32,019 nucleotides of DNA from a bacterium (GTDB lineage Bacteria > Patescibacteriota > Gracilibacteria > Peribacterales > Peribacteraceae): NCBI GenBank assembly GCA_027592135.1, contig JAQCIJ010000013.1, positions 1-32,019 on the forward strand, given 5' to 3'. Position 1 is the stretch's first letter. Each line of letters starts with the position of its first letter. Shown piece by piece: positions 31,553 through 32,019 of this stretch. The notes under the pieces are model-generated. The model had not been told where the DNA came from. It searched no databases and was given only the letters and a program-made list of their open reading frames with translations. Both the position numbers and the translations under genes were made by a program.

Positions 31553-31837
31553 ATGACAGATTTGACCCATTCGACAGGCTCAGGGCAAGCAGATTTCCCG
31601 GGATACGCATTTCTAAAATACGTACTGGAGCAAATTATCGAGGACAAGGATCAGCTTGTTATAGAGCAACAGGAGGATGATTTAGGTATTTTGCTCACTG
31701 TCTCTGTAAGTGATAGTGATATGGGCAAGTTGATAGGAAAAAGTGGGCAAACCATCAAAGCCCTCCGAACGCTACTTCGTATTGTTGGCGGTAACGCTGA
31801 TAAACGTGTTAACCTTAAAGTATTAGAACCCGCTTAA
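31553..31837 (+). CDS. khpA: KH-domain RNA-binding protein KhpA
   Basis: 94 aa. A single KH fold: FLKYVLEQIIEDKDQLVIEQ, then VSDSDMGKLIGKSGQTIKALRTLLR containing the GKSG loop (GxxG) and the end KRVNLKVLEP. KhpA, with KhpB, binds RNA and affects cell size and translation in Gram-positive bacteria; it typically follows rpsP, as here. The first 15 residues (THSTGSGQADFPG) are not part of the family and derive from a short sequence resembling a widespread dispersed repeat. Start ATG 31553 has no Shine-Dalgarno. Confidence 0.88.
   Translation: MTDLTHSTGSGQADFPGYAFLKYVLEQIIEDKDQLVIEQQEDDLGILLTVSVSDSDMGKLIGKSGQTIKALRTLLRIVGGNADKRVNLKVLEPA
31570..31586 (+). repeat. TTCGACAGGCTCAGGGC, possible dispersed repeat inside khpA
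   Basis: This 17-base sequence is the complement of GCCCTGAGCCTGTCGAA, a short sequence I recall as dispersed in many environmental genomes, often encoding STGSGQA in genes. It sits in frame in the khpA N-terminus. Only one copy is seen in this window. Confidence 0.35.
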
Positions 31838-31859
31838 GCCTATTTTACCCCTTTAGTTT

Positions 31860-32019
31860 ATGCTAAGAGATCTCCTTGAAAACGCCAGTATATTAGATAT
31901 TGTTGCTACGTTTGTAGCCCTCGGATTGATTGTCGCTTCTATCCTCTGTTTGGCATACATTATTATTGGTGGTATTACTTTTATTCTCTCAGCAGGTAAC
32001 GAAGAAAAGATTAAGAAGG
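31860..32019 (+). CDS. small membrane protein, possibly TrbC/VirB2-like pilin, 3' truncated by window edge
   Basis: 53 codons are visible from ATG 31860 to the window end. A short polar start (MLRDLLENASILD) leads to one hydrophobic segment (VATFVALGLIVASILC), a second (AYIIIGGITFILSAG) and a charged NEEKIKK. The second segment resembles the ending of the TrbC/VirB2 family and of many CPR pilin-like proteins (IIGGxxFxxSAGNEEKxKK). It would insert in the membrane and may belong to a secretion or pilus system. The rest of the gene lies outside the window. It follows khpA by 22 bases. Confidence 0.6.
   Translation, partial: MLRDLLENASILDIVATFVALGLIVASILCLAYIIIGGITFILSAGNEEKIKK

Noticed and set aside
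1-32019. tRNA genes, CRISPR arrays, transposases or prophage genes
   Set aside because: No T-loop/acceptor signature, no spaced direct repeats of CRISPR size and no mobile-element protein were seen on either strand.

Overview
The window looks like chromosome of a low-to-medium-GC Candidate Phyla Radiation (Patescibacteria) bacterium. Ca. Peregrinibacteria or Peribacteria is my best guess, but it is inferred from gene style only. Reasons: compact core genes, Cys-rich DUF4215-type repeats with a basic C-terminal anchor, a FecR plus Ig-like membrane protein, a sigma-region-4/HARE-HTH protein, a Lys/Glu-rich tail on S16, a KH protein after rpsP and a TrbC/VirB2-like small membrane protein. The code is standard: 30 of 32 complete CDSs end in TAA or TAG, two (ruvX, purA) end in TGA, and no conserved gene has an in-frame TGA. 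Almost no gene has a Shine-Dalgarno sequence. Instead many have a -10-like hexamer 6-9 nt before the start codon, which suggests leaderless transcripts.

Layout. 1-2700: 3' part of a Cys-rich surface protein, an unknown small protein and a TrmB-family regulator with its own dyad operator. 2791-3116: a stand-alone promoter, a structured RNA of about 290 nt and an intrinsic terminator, matching no RNA family I can recognise. 3115-5758: pterin carbinolamine dehydratase, tyrosyl-tRNA synthetase (a nested inverted repeat lies between them) and a 23S pseudouridine synthase. 5748-8638: FecR/Ig-like membrane protein and a short PilB/GspE-type ATPase. 8717-14920: a very large class B penicillin-binding protein, a large divergent sigma-70-like protein and glmS. 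15050-17803: rpsT-ruvX, a sigma-4/HARE-HTH regulator with an unusually long structured leader, and a lipoprotein. 17804-21000: a small NYN-like ORF and recA, both preceded by GGTGTAC dyads, then dnaB. 21064-24129: mraY, then a gluconeogenic pair, GapB-type GAPDH and class I FBPase. 24126-29663: two unknown proteins, glycosyltransferase, NAD kinase, another unknown, purA and prmC. 29709-32019: glycosyltransferase with a DciA/DUF721-like ORF, rpsP-khpA and the start of a small membrane protein.

The genes fit a small cell that makes peptidoglycan (glmS, mraY, PBP), replicates with DnaB plus a DciA-like loader candidate, repairs DNA with RecA and RuvX, and has an NADP-type gluconeogenic step. The two most interesting items are the orphan structured RNA, whose 5' end carries an unusually strong 16S-complementary sequence folded into a hairpin, and the shared palindromes of the NYN-like/recA locus, which look like an undescribed damage-response operator.
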